Shown here: one piece after another, positions 1 through 11,229 of the stretch
Numbering within the stretch: position 1 is the stretch's first letter
Layout of the letters: the number at the start of each line of letters is the position of its first letter
DNA from: Anisakis pegreffii
Taxonomy: Eukaryota; Nematoda; Chromadorea; Rhabditida; Anisakidae
NCBI GenBank assembly: GCA_035041965.1
Contig: JAPYMA010000275.1
Span: 1-64,000 of the forward strand
Reading direction: 5' to 3'
Length of the DNA: 64,000 nt
The notes under the pieces: generated by a model
Database searches by the model: none
What the model was told of the DNA's origin: nothing
Seen by the model: the letters and a program-made list of their open reading frames with translations, nothing else
Made by a program: the position numbers and the translations under genes

Positions 1-3000
1 GAAGATATAGCTATTTAATTAAAGCTATCTCAATAGCGCAATGGTGCTGATTGATATGCATTTGATCGCTGTAGGTCAATAGATATCATTCAATACTATA
101 GAAATACAGGTTTGAGACATTCAAGCCTGGCGTCTTCTCAGGTTTGCCCGATAACATATTGATTTTTATACATCGTTCGATCGAGCAGAATCTCTGCTTT
201 CTAAAAATGAAAATTTTGCCGAGAAATTCTGCCTCTTTGAGGAGATATAGCAATTTTCCTGATGCTATATGGGTTAGTTAGCACATTCAAGCCTACCGTA
301 CTCTCAGCTTTGACCAGTAACATATCAATTTCTTCACACCAATCGAACGAGCAGAATCTCTGCATTCAGAAAAATATATATTTTGTCGGGCGATTTTGCT
401 TAGTTGAGAAGATATAGCTATTTAATTAAAGCTATCTCAATAGCGCAATGGTGCTGATTGATATGCATTTGATCGCTGTAGGTCAATAGATATCATTCAA
501 TACTATAGAAATACAGGTTTGAGACATTCAAGCCTGGCGTCTTCTCAGGTTTGCCCGATAACATATTGATTTTTATACATCGTTCGATCGAGCAGAATCT
601 CTGCTTTCTAAAAATGAAAATTTTGCCGAGAAATTCTGCCTCTTTGAGGAGATATAGCAATTTTCCTGATGCTATATGGGTTAGTTAGCACATTCAAGCC
701 TACCGTACTCTCAGCTTTGACCAGTAACATATCAATTTCTTCACACCAATCGAACGAGCAGAATCTCTGCATTCAGAAAAATATATATTTTGTCGGGCGA
801 TTTTGCTTAGTTGAGAAGATATAGCTATTTAATTAAAGCTATCTCAATAGCGCAATGGTGCTGATTGATATGCATTTGATCGCTGTAGGTCAATAGATAT
901 CATTCAATACTATAGAAATACAGGTTTGAGACATTCAAGCCTGGCGTCTTCTCAGGTTTGCCCGATAACATATTGATTTTTATACATCGTTCGATCGAGC
1001 AGAATCTCTGCTTTCTAAAAATGAAAATTTTGCCGAGAAATTCTGCCTCTTTGAGGAGATATAGCAATTTTCCTGATGCTATATGGGTTAGTTAGCACAT
1101 TCAAGCCTACCGTACTCTCAGCTTTGACCAGTAACATATCAATTTCTTCACACCAATCGAACGAGCAGAATCTCTGCATTCAGAAAAATATATATTTTGT
1201 CGGGCGATTTTGCTTAGTTGAGAAGATATAGCTATTTAATTAAAGCTATCTCAATAGCGCAATGGTGCTGATTGATATGCATTTGATCGCTGTAGGTCAA
1301 TAGATATCATTCAATACTATAGAAATACAGGTTTGAGACATTCAAGCCTGGCGTCTTCTCAGGTTTGCCCGATAACATATTGATTTTTATACATCGTTCG
1401 ATCGAGCAGAATCTCTGCTTTCTAAAAATGAAAATTTTGCCGAGAAATTCTGCCTCTTTGAGGAGATATAGCAATTTTCCTGATGCTATATGGGTTAGTT
1501 AGCACATTCAAGCCTACCGTACTCTCAGCTTTGACCAGTAACATATCAATTTCTTCACACCAATCGAACGAGCAGAATCTCTGCATTCAGAAAAATATAT
1601 ATTTTGTCGGGCGATTTTGCTTAGTTGAGAAGATATAGCTATTTAATTAAAGCTATCTCAATAGCGCAATGGTGCTGATTGATATGCATTTGATCGCTGT
1701 AGGTCAATAGATATCATTCAATACTATAGAAATACAGGTTTGAGACATTCAAGCCTGGCGTCTTCTCAGGTTTGCCCGATAACATATTGATTTTTATACA
1801 TCGTTCGATCGAGCAGAATCTCTGCTTTCTAAAAATGAAAATTTTGCCGAGAAATTCTGCCTCTTTGAGGAGATATAGCAATTTTCCTGATGCTATATGG
1901 GTTAGTTAGCACATTCAAGCCTACCGTACTCTCAGCTTTGACCAGTAACATATCAATTTCTTCACACCAATCGAACGAGCAGAATCTCTGCATTCAGAAA
2001 AATATATATTTTGTCGGGCGATTTTGCTTAGTTGAGAAGATATAGCTATTTAATTAAAGCTATCTCAATAGCGCAATGGTGCTGATTGATATGCATTTGA
2101 TCGCTGTAGGTCAATAGATATCATTCAATACTATAGAAATCATTCAGAAAAATATATATTTTGTCGGGCGATTTTGCTTAGTTGAGAAGATATAGCTATT
2201 TAATTAAAGCTATCTCAATAGCGCAATGGTGCTGATTGATATGCATTTGATCGCTGTAGGTCAATAGATATCATTCAATACTATAGAAATACAGGTTTGA
2301 GACATTCAAGCCTGGCGTCTTCTCAGGTTTGCCCGATAACATATTGATTTTTATACATCGTTCGATCGAGCAGAATCTCTGCTTTCTAAAAATGAAAATT
2401 TTGCCGAGAAATTCTGCCTCTTTGAGGAGATATAGCAATTTTCCTGATGCTATATGGGTTAGTTAGCACATTCAAGCCTACCGTACTCTCAGCTTTGACC
2501 AGTAACATATCAATTTCTTCACACCAATCGAACGAGCAGAATCTCTGCATTCAGAAAAATATATATTTTGTCGGGCGATTTTGCTTAGTTGAGAAGATAT
2601 AGCTATTTAATTAAAGCTATCTCAATAGCGCAATGGTGCTGATTGATAGCGCATTTGATCGCTGTAGGGTCAATATGCATTCAGAAAAATATATATTTTG
2701 TCGGGCGATTTTGCTTAGTTGAGAAGATATAGCTATTTAATTAAAGCTATCTCAATAGCGCAATGGTGCTGATTGATATGCATTTGATCGCTGTAGGTCA
2801 ATAGATATCATTCAATACTATAGAAATACAGGTTTGAGACATTCAAGCCTGGCGTCTTCTCAGGTTTGCCCGATAACATATTGATTTTTATACATCGTTC
2901 GATCGAGCAGAATCTCTGCTTTCTAAAAATGAAAATTTTGCCGAGAAATTCTGCCTCTTTGAGGAGATATAGCAATTTTCCTGATGCTATATGGGTTAGT

Positions 3001-5742
3001 TAGCACATTCAAGCCTACCGTACTCTCAGCTTTGACCAGTAACATATCAATTTCTTCACACCAATCGAACGAGCAGAATCTCTGCATTCAGAAAAATATA
3101 TATTTTGTCGGGCGATTTTGCTTAGTTGAGAAGATATAGCTATTTAATTAAAGCTATCTCAATAGCGCAATGGTGCTGATTGATATGCATTTGATCGCTG
3201 TAGGTCAATAGATATCATTCAATACTATAGAAATACAGGTTTGAGACATTCAAGCCTGGCGTCTTCTCAGGTTTGCCCGATAACATATTGATTTTTATAC
3301 ATCGTTCGATCGAGCAGAATCTCTGCTTTCTAAAAATCTATTTAATTAAAGCTATCTCAATAGCGCAATGGTGCTGATTGATATGCATTTGATCGCTGTA
3401 GGTCAATAGATATCATTCAATACTATAGAAATACAGGTTTGAGACATTCAAGCCTGGCGTCTTCTCAGGTTTGCCCGATAACATATTGATTTTTATACAT
3501 CGTTCGATCGAGCAGAATCTCTGCTTTCTAAAAATGAAAATTTTGCCGAGAAATTCTGCCTCTTTGAGGAGATATAGCAATTTTCCTGATGCTATATGGG
3601 TTAGTTAGCACATTCAAGCCTACCGTACTCTCAGCTTTGACCAGTAACATATCAATTTCTTCACACCAATCGAACGAGCAGAATCTCTGCATTCAGAAAA
3701 ATATATATTTTGTCGGGCGATTTTGCTTAGTTGAGAAGATATAGCTATTTAATTAAAGCTATCTCAATAGCGCAATGGTGCTGATTGATATGCATTTGAT
3801 CGCTGTAGGTCAATAGATATCATTCAATACTATAGAAATACAGGTTTGAGACATTCAAGCCTGGCGTCTTCTCAGGTTTGCCCGATAACATATTGATTTT
3901 TATACATCGTTCGATCGAGCAGAATCTCTGCTTTCTAAAAATGAAAATTTTGCCGAGAAATTCTGCCTCTTTGAGGAGATATAGCAATTTTCCTGATGCT
4001 ATATGGGTTAGTTAGCACATTCAAGCCTACCGTACTCTCAGCTTTGACCAGTAACATATCAATTTCTTCACACCAATCGAACGAGCAGAATCTCTGCATT
4101 CAGAAAAATATATATTTTGTCGGGCGATTTTGCTTAGTTGAGAAGATATAGCTATTTAATTAAAGCTATCTCAATAGCGCAATGGTGCTGATTGATATGC
4201 ATTTGATCGCTGTAGGTCAATAGATATCATTCAATACTATAGAAATACAGGTTTGAGACATTCAAGCCTGGCGTCTTCTCAGGTTTGCCCGATAACATAT
4301 TGATTTTTATACATCGTTCGATCGAGCAGAATCTCTGCTTTCTAAAAATGAAAATTTTGCCGAGAAATTCTGCCTCTTTGAGGAGATATAGCAATTTTCC
4401 TGATGCTATATGGGTTAGTTAGCACATTCAAGCCTACCGTACTCTCAGCTTTGACCAGTAACATATCAATTTCTTCACACCAATCGAACGAGCAGAATCT
4501 CTGCATTCAGAAAAATATATATTTTGTCGGGCGATTTTGCTTAGTTGAGAAGATATAGCTATTTAATTAAAGCTATCTCAATAGCGCAATGGTGCTGATT
4601 GATATGCATTTGATCGCTGTAGGTCAATAGATATCATTCAATACTATAGAAATACAGGTTTGAGACATTCAAGCCTGGCGTCTTCTCAGGTTTGCCCGAT
4701 AACATATTGATTTTTATACATCGTTCGATCGAGCAGAATCTCTGCTTTCTAAAAATGAAAATTTTGCCGAGAAATTCTGCCTCTTTGAGGAGATATAGCA
4801 ATTTTCCTGATGCTATATGGGTTAGTTAGCACATTCAAGCCTACCGTACTCTCAGCTTTGACCAGTAACATATCAATTTCTTCACACCAATCGAACGAGC
4901 AGAATCTCTGCATTCAGAAAAATATATATTTTGTCGGGCGATTTTGCTTAGTTGAGAAGATATAGCTATTTAATTAAAGCTATCTCAATAGCGCAATGGT
5001 GCTGATTGATATGCATTTGATCGCTGTAGGTCAATAGATATCATTCAATACTATAGAAATACAGGTTTGAGACATTCAAGCCTGGCGTCTTCTCAGGTTT
5101 GCCCGATAACATATTGATTTTTATACATCGTTCGATCGAGCAGAATCTCTGCTTTCTAAAAATGAAAATTTTGCCGAGAAATTCTGCCTCTTTGAGGAGA
5201 TATAGCAATTTTCCTGATGCTATATGGGTTAGTTAGCACATTCAAGCCTACCGTACTCTCAGCTTTGACCAGTAACATATCAATTTCTTCACACCAATCG
5301 AACGAGCAGAATCTCTGCATTCAGAAAAATATATATTTTGTCGGGCGATTTTGCTTAGTTGAGAAGATATAGCTATTTAATTAAAGCTATCTCAATAGCG
5401 CAATGGTGCTGATTGATATGCATTTGATCGCTGTAGGTCAATAGATATCATTCAATACTATAGAAATACAGGTTTGAGACATTCAAGCCTGGCGTCTTCT
5501 CAGGTTTGCCCGATAACATATTGATTTTTATACATCGTTCGATCGAGCAGAATCTCTGCTTTCTAAAAATGAAAATTTTGCCGAGAAATTCTGCCTCTTT
5601 GAGGAGATATAGCAATTTTCCTGATGCTATATGGGTTAGTTAGCACATTCAAGCCTACCGTACTCTCAGCTTTGACCAGTAACATATCAATTTCTTCACA
5701 CCAATCGAACGAGCAGAATCTCTGCATTCAGAAAAATATATA
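1..5742. repeat. Satellite array, 407-bp higher-order monomer
   Basis: Head-to-tail copies of one monomer begin at 1, 408, 815, 1222, 1629, 2036, 2186, 2593, 2723, 3130, 3328, 3735, 4142, 4549, 4956 and 5363. Full copies are spaced exactly 407 bp and look almost identical. Three copies are truncated: those starting at 2036 (150 bp left), 2593 (130 bp) and 3130 (198 bp). Each monomer is a fused pair of related halves, about 166 and 241 bp, both opening with CATTCAAGCCT and sharing the block GAGCAGAATCTCTGC. The longer half carries about 75 bp of extra sequence. The array is already in progress at base 1, so it extends upstream. There is no coding potential. Pericentromeric, subtelomeric or interstitial heterochromatin are all possible. 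Confidence 0.98.
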
Positions 5743-6095
5743 CTTTGTCGGGTGATTTTGCTTTCTTGAGGAGATACGGCTGTTTTCTCAATGCTCAGTC
5801 AGCAACAGGTGTAAAGACGATTGTTCATTTACATTCTATCACTATTGATCAACTGCACATATTACTATGTCGCTATGGAAGTTACCATCTTGGAGGAGAC
5901 CGTAATCTAAGGTTTGCCCTTTAACATATACATTTGTTTGCACCATTCGATTGCTCTGAATCTGTAATTTTCGAGTGTCATACATTTTGCCGGGCAATAG
6001 TGATTATGTGATGGGATATAGCTTTTGAGTCAATGCGTATCTGGTTGCCGTCTTTGAGACTACCGTACTGTCATCGTTCAATTACTTCTGATCAT
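5743..6095. repeat. Diverged edge of the satellite array
   Basis: The sequence stops matching the 407-bp monomer closely around 5742 but still follows it in diverged form. Recognisable pieces are GAGGAGATACGGC near 5768, GGTTTGCCCTTTAACATAT near 5911, the CATTCGAT...CTGAATCTG block near 5943, and TTTGCCGGGCAAT near 5985. Gradual decay at the border of an otherwise homogenised array is typical of satellite edges. No gene is visible. Confidence 0.75.
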
Positions 6096-7582
6096 CATTT
6101 GTCGTGTCCATATTTATTTTATCATGAAGCGATGCTTGGAGTATTTGAATATTTGGTCCGGGAAGATACGTTCATTTCTGAAACCACAAGTCATTGTCTG
6201 TAAAGTGGATATCAAGGAATATCACGATATTGCTTTTATCAGGCCAAAATTTAGAAACGTCAAATGCTTTCGTTTTATTTCTCACTGATAAAGGCTTTCG
6301 AATGAAGCATCACTGAGGTTTAGTTACTGTGCAGTATCCCATCTAACTGACGAGTCGTCAGATTTGAGTCAAGATACCGAGCTGTGAAAAACCGAATTTG
6401 TTTCGAAGGATTATGGCTAGTTTCAATCATGAAGCTAAATTTCTTAATACGTTTCATTGAGCTGAGCGATTTTATTGTATCTCACTACACTACAATGTCT
6501 GATCCTTCTCATCATCTGAAGTATCCTTTAGGATGTACTTGATATCCTTAGAACCATCTTGAGATATGCCTTAGAACTTCAGCCAATAGGACTGGCTGTG
6601 GTTGTAAGACATATCTCAAGATGGAGAAGTTATTCATGCACGTCTGAGAAATAATTTTCCAATGTAAAGGTCCTCTTGAATACAACTAAATCATGAAGTT
6701 TTTTTGCTTCTGTTAAAGAACTGACGTTTTTAAAGTTGACCTTTTTTTATCGGATTGTCTACGGATCATTACTCGGTATTTTAAGTGTCATACAATCAAA
6801 AATTCCAACGTATTTTGCACATTCTTCTTTCCGGTCTGCTGGAAAAGAATTTTGTATGAATTGTACTCACTTACGCAAAAATTAAATCAAAAATCTGTTG
6901 ACCTCTGAATCTTCTTCACCGTTTACTTTAATTTTACTATTAGAAGGACGATTGGTGAGTGCGGTTTTGCGTACGGATGAATTATTATGTATATGATGAC
7001 TTCTCAAATCCAGTTGACAATCAGGACTGATATTAATGTGTTATACTCTGCTATCCATTAATTCGCCACATGAGTGAAATTTATAGTGACTTCAATCACA
7101 TTGATAAAAGAAAATCTCGAAGTAAAGGATCGAAATTTTACTGACATAATCAACTCAATAAACATAATGATGGCAATATCGTGACGATACATTAAAGTGA
7201 TCACATAAAGCACAATTATAATAACAGATATAACGAACTGAACGGCCAATAAAGGAATACAATTTCGCACTAATGACAAAAACAATATTAATATTGATAT
7301 TTTCTTGAAAACCAAACGACATTTTCACTGTTCATCGCGAACCATTAACACAACAATTTCATCGAAAAACCATCAACAAATCTTATCAGCTGTTCAAAAT
7401 ATACATAACTTCATGCGCACACACGTTCAAGGAATGCTTCCTATAATGACGAGTGATATAAACTGAACGGATCATCTGTCCACGAATCCAAGTAGTCATT
7501 TCAAACAACTATAAAATCAAGAAAATTACATAGTTCCGACATCGCCTAAGAAATGATTACTCCTTATGTACACAGATATGTC
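6096..7582. other. Intergenic sequence, no gene recognised
   Basis: AT-rich sequence with stops in all frames. The longest open frame (7058-7315, - strand) would encode a hydrophobic 85-residue peptide without a recognisable family and is probably chance. The only notable structure is the hairpin listed separately at 6554-6624. Confidence 0.6.
6554..6624. repeat. 71-bp long-stem hairpin (pre-miRNA-like or tiny foldback)
   Basis: Bases 6554-6573 pair with 6605-6624 over 20 positions, with a single mismatch that would be a G-U wobble in RNA. An inner six-base stem (CAGCCA with TGGCTG) closes a short loop. Length and shape fit an animal microRNA precursor, but also the core of a degenerate inverted-repeat transposon. 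No known microRNA seed was recognised. Transcription is not shown. Confidence 0.6.
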
Positions 7583-8158
7583 AGTTTTTCATCAAACGAA
7601 AACAACTAATGGTTTTCAGCTGAATGATTATCAATGAAAATGAGCTAAATGAGATCGTTCACTTCAAAGGGATTGCGGATATCACCTGATGATAACAAAC
7701 ATCACAACTGATTCTACTACAAAGTGTTTTGTAATTTTTATGAATACATGAACATGATGGTTCGGTTATTAAACATCAAATTAATTAGGAATAAAAGTAC
7801 GATATCCAAGTAGTTTATCTTAATCAGATAAATAGGCAATTCAATAGATAAAGCGGATATATAAGGTTAATCCATGAAATCTATCGAAAAATGTTATATC
7901 ATTATTTGATGGTAAGCTGGTCATGCTTTGCCAAATCGCTCTTTTGATTTCATTTGCACTGAAAAGCAAACTGAACTGAAACTGCAAGTATGAGAAATAG
8001 ATAAAATACAGATTCCTCGGAGAATCATAATTGAGAGCGAATCAGTGATGTGGCTGATGTGAATGAGTAAACTACCAGCATACAGTGGAATTACAATGCA
8101 GTAAGTTATTTCAGTAATGAGAGTGAAGAGAGAGTATGGAAATTAGACATAGGATTTT
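7583..8158. repeat. Left copy of a ~580-bp direct repeat
   Basis: This stretch matches 13988-14572 in the same orientation. Shared blocks include AACAACTAATGGTT, GATTGCGGATATCA (copy two GATTGCAGATATCA), GCCAAATCGCTC, CATTTGCACTGAAAAGCAAA, CAGATTCCTCGGAGAAT and GTATGGAAATTAGACA. The two copies have diverged by substitutions and small indels. It ends where the SINE-like array starts. It could be two copies of one mobile element, a segmental duplication, or very old LTRs. No TG...CA termini or reverse transcriptase were seen. Confidence 0.8.
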
Positions 8159-8739
8159 TCAAAATTTCATAGTGATCATGGAATTTCATTATTTCTCACA
8201 ATCATCACGCACAATAATATCTCAAAAACCCAAACCTAGACATGAAATAAAATTCAGAAACAGAACGTCAAAAAAAAATTCCAAAATGTTACACGAACCT
8301 CCGCCCTCCATTCGAAAATGCGGAACGAAACCACTACGCTATGACGCAACTGTAATCACAGCTTGCTATCAAATAGATAAAGATGGATTCCCAAAAAATT
8401 ATCAATTTTCACCCCTCCTTTTCTTTTTTTTCAGTTTCCAAAATAATGAGAATGAACACTCATTATTCCTCACAATCAGGATTTACTATAAACCCTCAAA
8501 AACCTAAACCAGGACATGAAACAAAATTTAGAAACAAAACGTCAAAAGTTCCAACAGTAGGATGTGAACCCTCACTTGTCATCCTAAAATTCATAACACT
8601 ACCTTTTCTTTCACCAGCAAAATTCATAACACTAGTAAGAAAGATGACATATTATTATTTGCTATAGTACACGCAAAAAAACCTAAACCCGAAATAAAAT
8701 TCAGAAACAAAATGTGATATTTCGCAAGTTTCAAAATTG

Positions 8740-8791
8740 GGGTCCGAACCCCCCTTACTGTACGAAAACGCATAAGACTACCACTGCGCCA
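8740..8791 (-). promoter_or_regulatory. Pol III A/B boxes in SINE-like monomer
   Basis: On the - strand, 8791-8781 reads TGGCGCAGTGG, a perfect A box, and 8750-8740 reads GGTTCGGACCC, a near-perfect B box. The spacing of about 30 bases between them is right for a tRNA-type internal promoter. Confidence 0.7.
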
Positions 8792-9001
8792 CGGCTCACC
8801 TATTCCTACCATTTGCTACGAAACGGACAACGATGGATTTTCAAAAAAACTGTCAGCCTTCCTTCAAATCCTCCTTTTTCCAAAACACTGATCATGGATT
8901 TTCATTATTTCTCACAATCAGGATACGCAATAATACCTCAAAAACCCAAAGCTAGGTGTGAAATAAGAATCAAAAACAAAACATAAAAAAATTCCAAAAT
9001 G

Positions 9002-9054
9002 GTACTCGAACCTCGGCCTTCCATGCGAAAACGCACAGCATAACCACTACGCCA
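9002..9054 (-). promoter_or_regulatory. Pol III A/B boxes in SINE-like monomer
   Basis: On the - strand, 9054-9044 reads TGGCGTAGTGG (consensus A box) and 9012-9002 reads GGTTCGAGTAC (B box with one off-consensus base near the end). Confidence 0.7.
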
Positions 9055-9424
9055 CGACGCACCTATAACCTCCACTTACTATGAAATAGATAAAGATGGA
9101 TTCTCAAAAAATTATCAACTTTCACTACCTCTTCTTTTTCCAGTTTCCAAAATGACCACAATGTAGACTCATCATTCCTCACAATCAGGATATACTATAA
9201 GCCCTCAGAAACCTAAACCAGGACATGAAACAAAATTTAGAAACAAAACGTCAAAAGTTCCAACAGTAAGATGCGAACCCTCACTTGTCATGCTAAAATT
9301 CATAACACCAGTAAGAAAGATGACATATTATTATTTGCTACACGCAAAACTCGAAAAACCCAAAGCTAAACCCGAAATAAAATTCAGAAACAAACTGTGA
9401 CATTTCGCAAAATTTTCAAAACTG

Positions 9425-9476
9425 GGGTCCGAACCCCTCCTACCATGCGAAAACGCATAACACTACCACTATGCCA
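9425..9476 (-). promoter_or_regulatory. Pol III A/B boxes in SINE-like monomer
   Basis: On the - strand, 9476-9466 reads TGGCATAGTGG (A box) and 9435-9425 reads GGTTCGGACCC (B-box-like). This is the same monomer type as the one at 8740-8791, one unit downstream. Confidence 0.7.
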
Positions 9477-10145
9477 CGACTCATCTAACCCTACCACTTG
9501 CTGCGAAATAGACAATAATGGATTTTCAAAAAACTGTCAACCTTCCCTCCCATCCTCCTTTTTCCAATTTCCAAAATAGTGAGCATGGAATTTCATTACT
9601 TCTCACAATCAGGATACACAATAATACCTCAAAAACTCAAACCTAGGTGTGAAATGAGAATCAGAAATGAAACATCAAAAAATTCCAAAATTGTAAGCGA
9701 ACCTCGGCCTTCTACACGAAAATGCAGCACATAACCACTACGCTAAACGCACCTGCAAACACAGCTTGCCATGAAACAGATAAAGATGGATTGCCCAAAA
9801 ATTACCAATCTCTACTCCACCTTCTCCTTTTTTATTTTCCAAAGTAATGAGAACGTAAATTCATTATTTTTCACAATCAGGAAATACTATAAGCCCTCAA
9901 AAACCTAAACCAGGACATGAAACAAAATTTAGAAACAAAACGTAAAAGTTCCAACAGTAGGATACGAACCCTTACTTGTCATGCTAAAACTCAACACTAC
10001 CTTTTTTACACTAGTAAAATTCATAACACTAGTAAGAAAGATAATATATTATTATTTGTTACACGTAAAACTCCAAAAACCCAAAGCTAAACCCGAAATA
10101 AAATTCAGAAACAAAATGTGACATTTCGCAAAACTTTCAAAACTA

Positions 10146-10198
10146 GGATTCGAACTCCCTCTTACCATGCGAAAACACACAACACTACCACCATGCCA
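10146..10198 (-). promoter_or_regulatory. Pol III A/B boxes in SINE-like monomer
   Basis: On the - strand, 10198-10188 reads TGGCATGGTGG (A-box-like, one change) and 10156-10146 reads AGTTCGAATCC, which fits the GGTTCGANTCC B box except for the first base. This is the third copy of the monomer type seen at 8740 and 9425. Confidence 0.65.
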
Positions 10199-10262
10199 CG
10201 ACCCATTTTATCACTACCATTTGTTATCAAATAGACAAACGTGGATTCGGAGAAAACTGCCA

Positions 10263-10602
10263 CCCTTCCGCTTGCCTTCCCATCCGAACTGCAAAATTGT
10301 TACCTAAAACAAGCTCCAACACAACAAGAACGTCCGATCATGAAATAAATACATACAAAAATGATAAAAAATAACAGTCTGAAGTCAAAATCGTCGCAAA
10401 ATCATTCTGATCTTAAGCCAAAGCAGAAGTTTGAACCCTATTCTATCTTGTAAAAAACGTGTGACGTTAGCATAAGCAACAGTTTGTGATACACCTAACG
10501 TAAGTACTACGAAATAAAAAAACGAAATCCTATAAATTTCTCTTTTTTCCTTCCTTCTTCTGTGAGCAGGGTTGCTTGTGTTCAAAAATGCATTCAGCAG
10601 AG
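10263..10602. other. Intergenic sequence, no gene recognised
   Basis: AT-rich sequence after the SINE-like array. A 66-codon open frame on the - strand (10385-10585) resembles no family I know and has no splice or neighbour context to support it. Confidence 0.5.
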
Positions 10603-10765
10603 TTTCAATAGCGGATAACGAAACAAATGGATGAAAATGAAGTAAACATGACCGTTTAACGATGAAAGCAGCACTGCTTTGCCTGGGCGACTCGACATTA
10701 TAATGATTGACACGATCACAGACGTCCCGATTCTTGATATTGAATTGCAGTCTTTACTTCATAAT
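10603..10765. repeat. Direct repeat, copy 1 (pairs with 12607-12722)
   Basis: The blocks ACAAATGGATGAAAATGAA, ACCGTTTAACGATGAAAG, CACAGACGTC and ATATTGAATTGCAGT recur in the same order at 12607-12722. Copy 2 lacks about 45 bp that are present here (around 10675-10715). Copy 2 begins exactly where the right terminal inverted repeat of the element at 11230-12606 ends, so copy 1 may be a relic of another insertion of the same family. Confidence 0.7.
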
Positions 10766-11229
10766 CCACAAATCATCCAATTAATATTCATAAACCGATC
10801 ATCATAACTTTCCACAAAAGATACCAATCCAGCCAATATTATTACCCATCAAGTAAGTAATATTACTATCCATACACCATTAATAATAATCCAATTGATA
10901 TCCATTAAATAATGATGTCCAAATTCACAGCCGATTATTATTATTATCCGCAAAATAATTATTCTCAATCCATTCAATACCATCATCCATAAGCCATTAC
11001 ATGCAACAGAAGAACTGAATTAATATTGAAACAAGGAACGAGTCTTAGTCAATTATGGTTACTGCAACTCAACCCTCAGTCAAACGAAGTGGGATCGATT
11101 CAACTCTACAGCAAATCGAGATCTACTCCAGTTGAATTTGTATGCGGTAGAACATCATTTTTAAACTTTTCCTATGATTTTTGCCTTAAGCAATAGAAAG
11201 CAAGAAGACAATTCAGTCAGTATCTGATT
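10766..11229. other. AT-rich spacer, no gene recognised
   Basis: Strongly AT-rich with repeated ATTATTATT and AATAAT runs (about 10840-10960). No coding frame or splice pattern is visible. Confidence 0.6.

Larger units (their letters stand above)
8159..10262 (-). repeat. Tandem array of tRNA-derived SINE-like trimers (about 3 x 700 bp)
   Basis: A unit of about 700 bp is repeated three times; the landmark CATGGA(A/T)TTTCATTA recurs at 8178, 8893 and 9584. Each unit contains three tRNA-like monomers, read on the - strand, separated by a shared non-tRNA part (TCACAATCAGGAT, then CTCAAAAACC, then GAAACAAAA). The tRNA-like modules sit near 8290, 8555, 8737, 9000, 9258, 9425, 9690, 9955 and 10146. 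Those near 8737, 9000, 9425 and 10146 keep A- and B-box-like Pol III promoter sequences at tRNA-like spacing. They are not functional tRNA genes because the cloverleaf stems do not pair. No proteins are encoded; short open frames here are chance. Confidence 0.85.

Noticed and set aside
1..5742. CRISPR array
   Set aside because: The repeat unit is 407 bp with no short repeats separated by unique spacers, in a eukaryotic genome.
8159..10262. Cluster of functional tRNA genes
   Set aside because: Internal promoter boxes are present, but acceptor and T stems do not pair and a common non-tRNA body follows each copy, so SINE-like monomers fit better.
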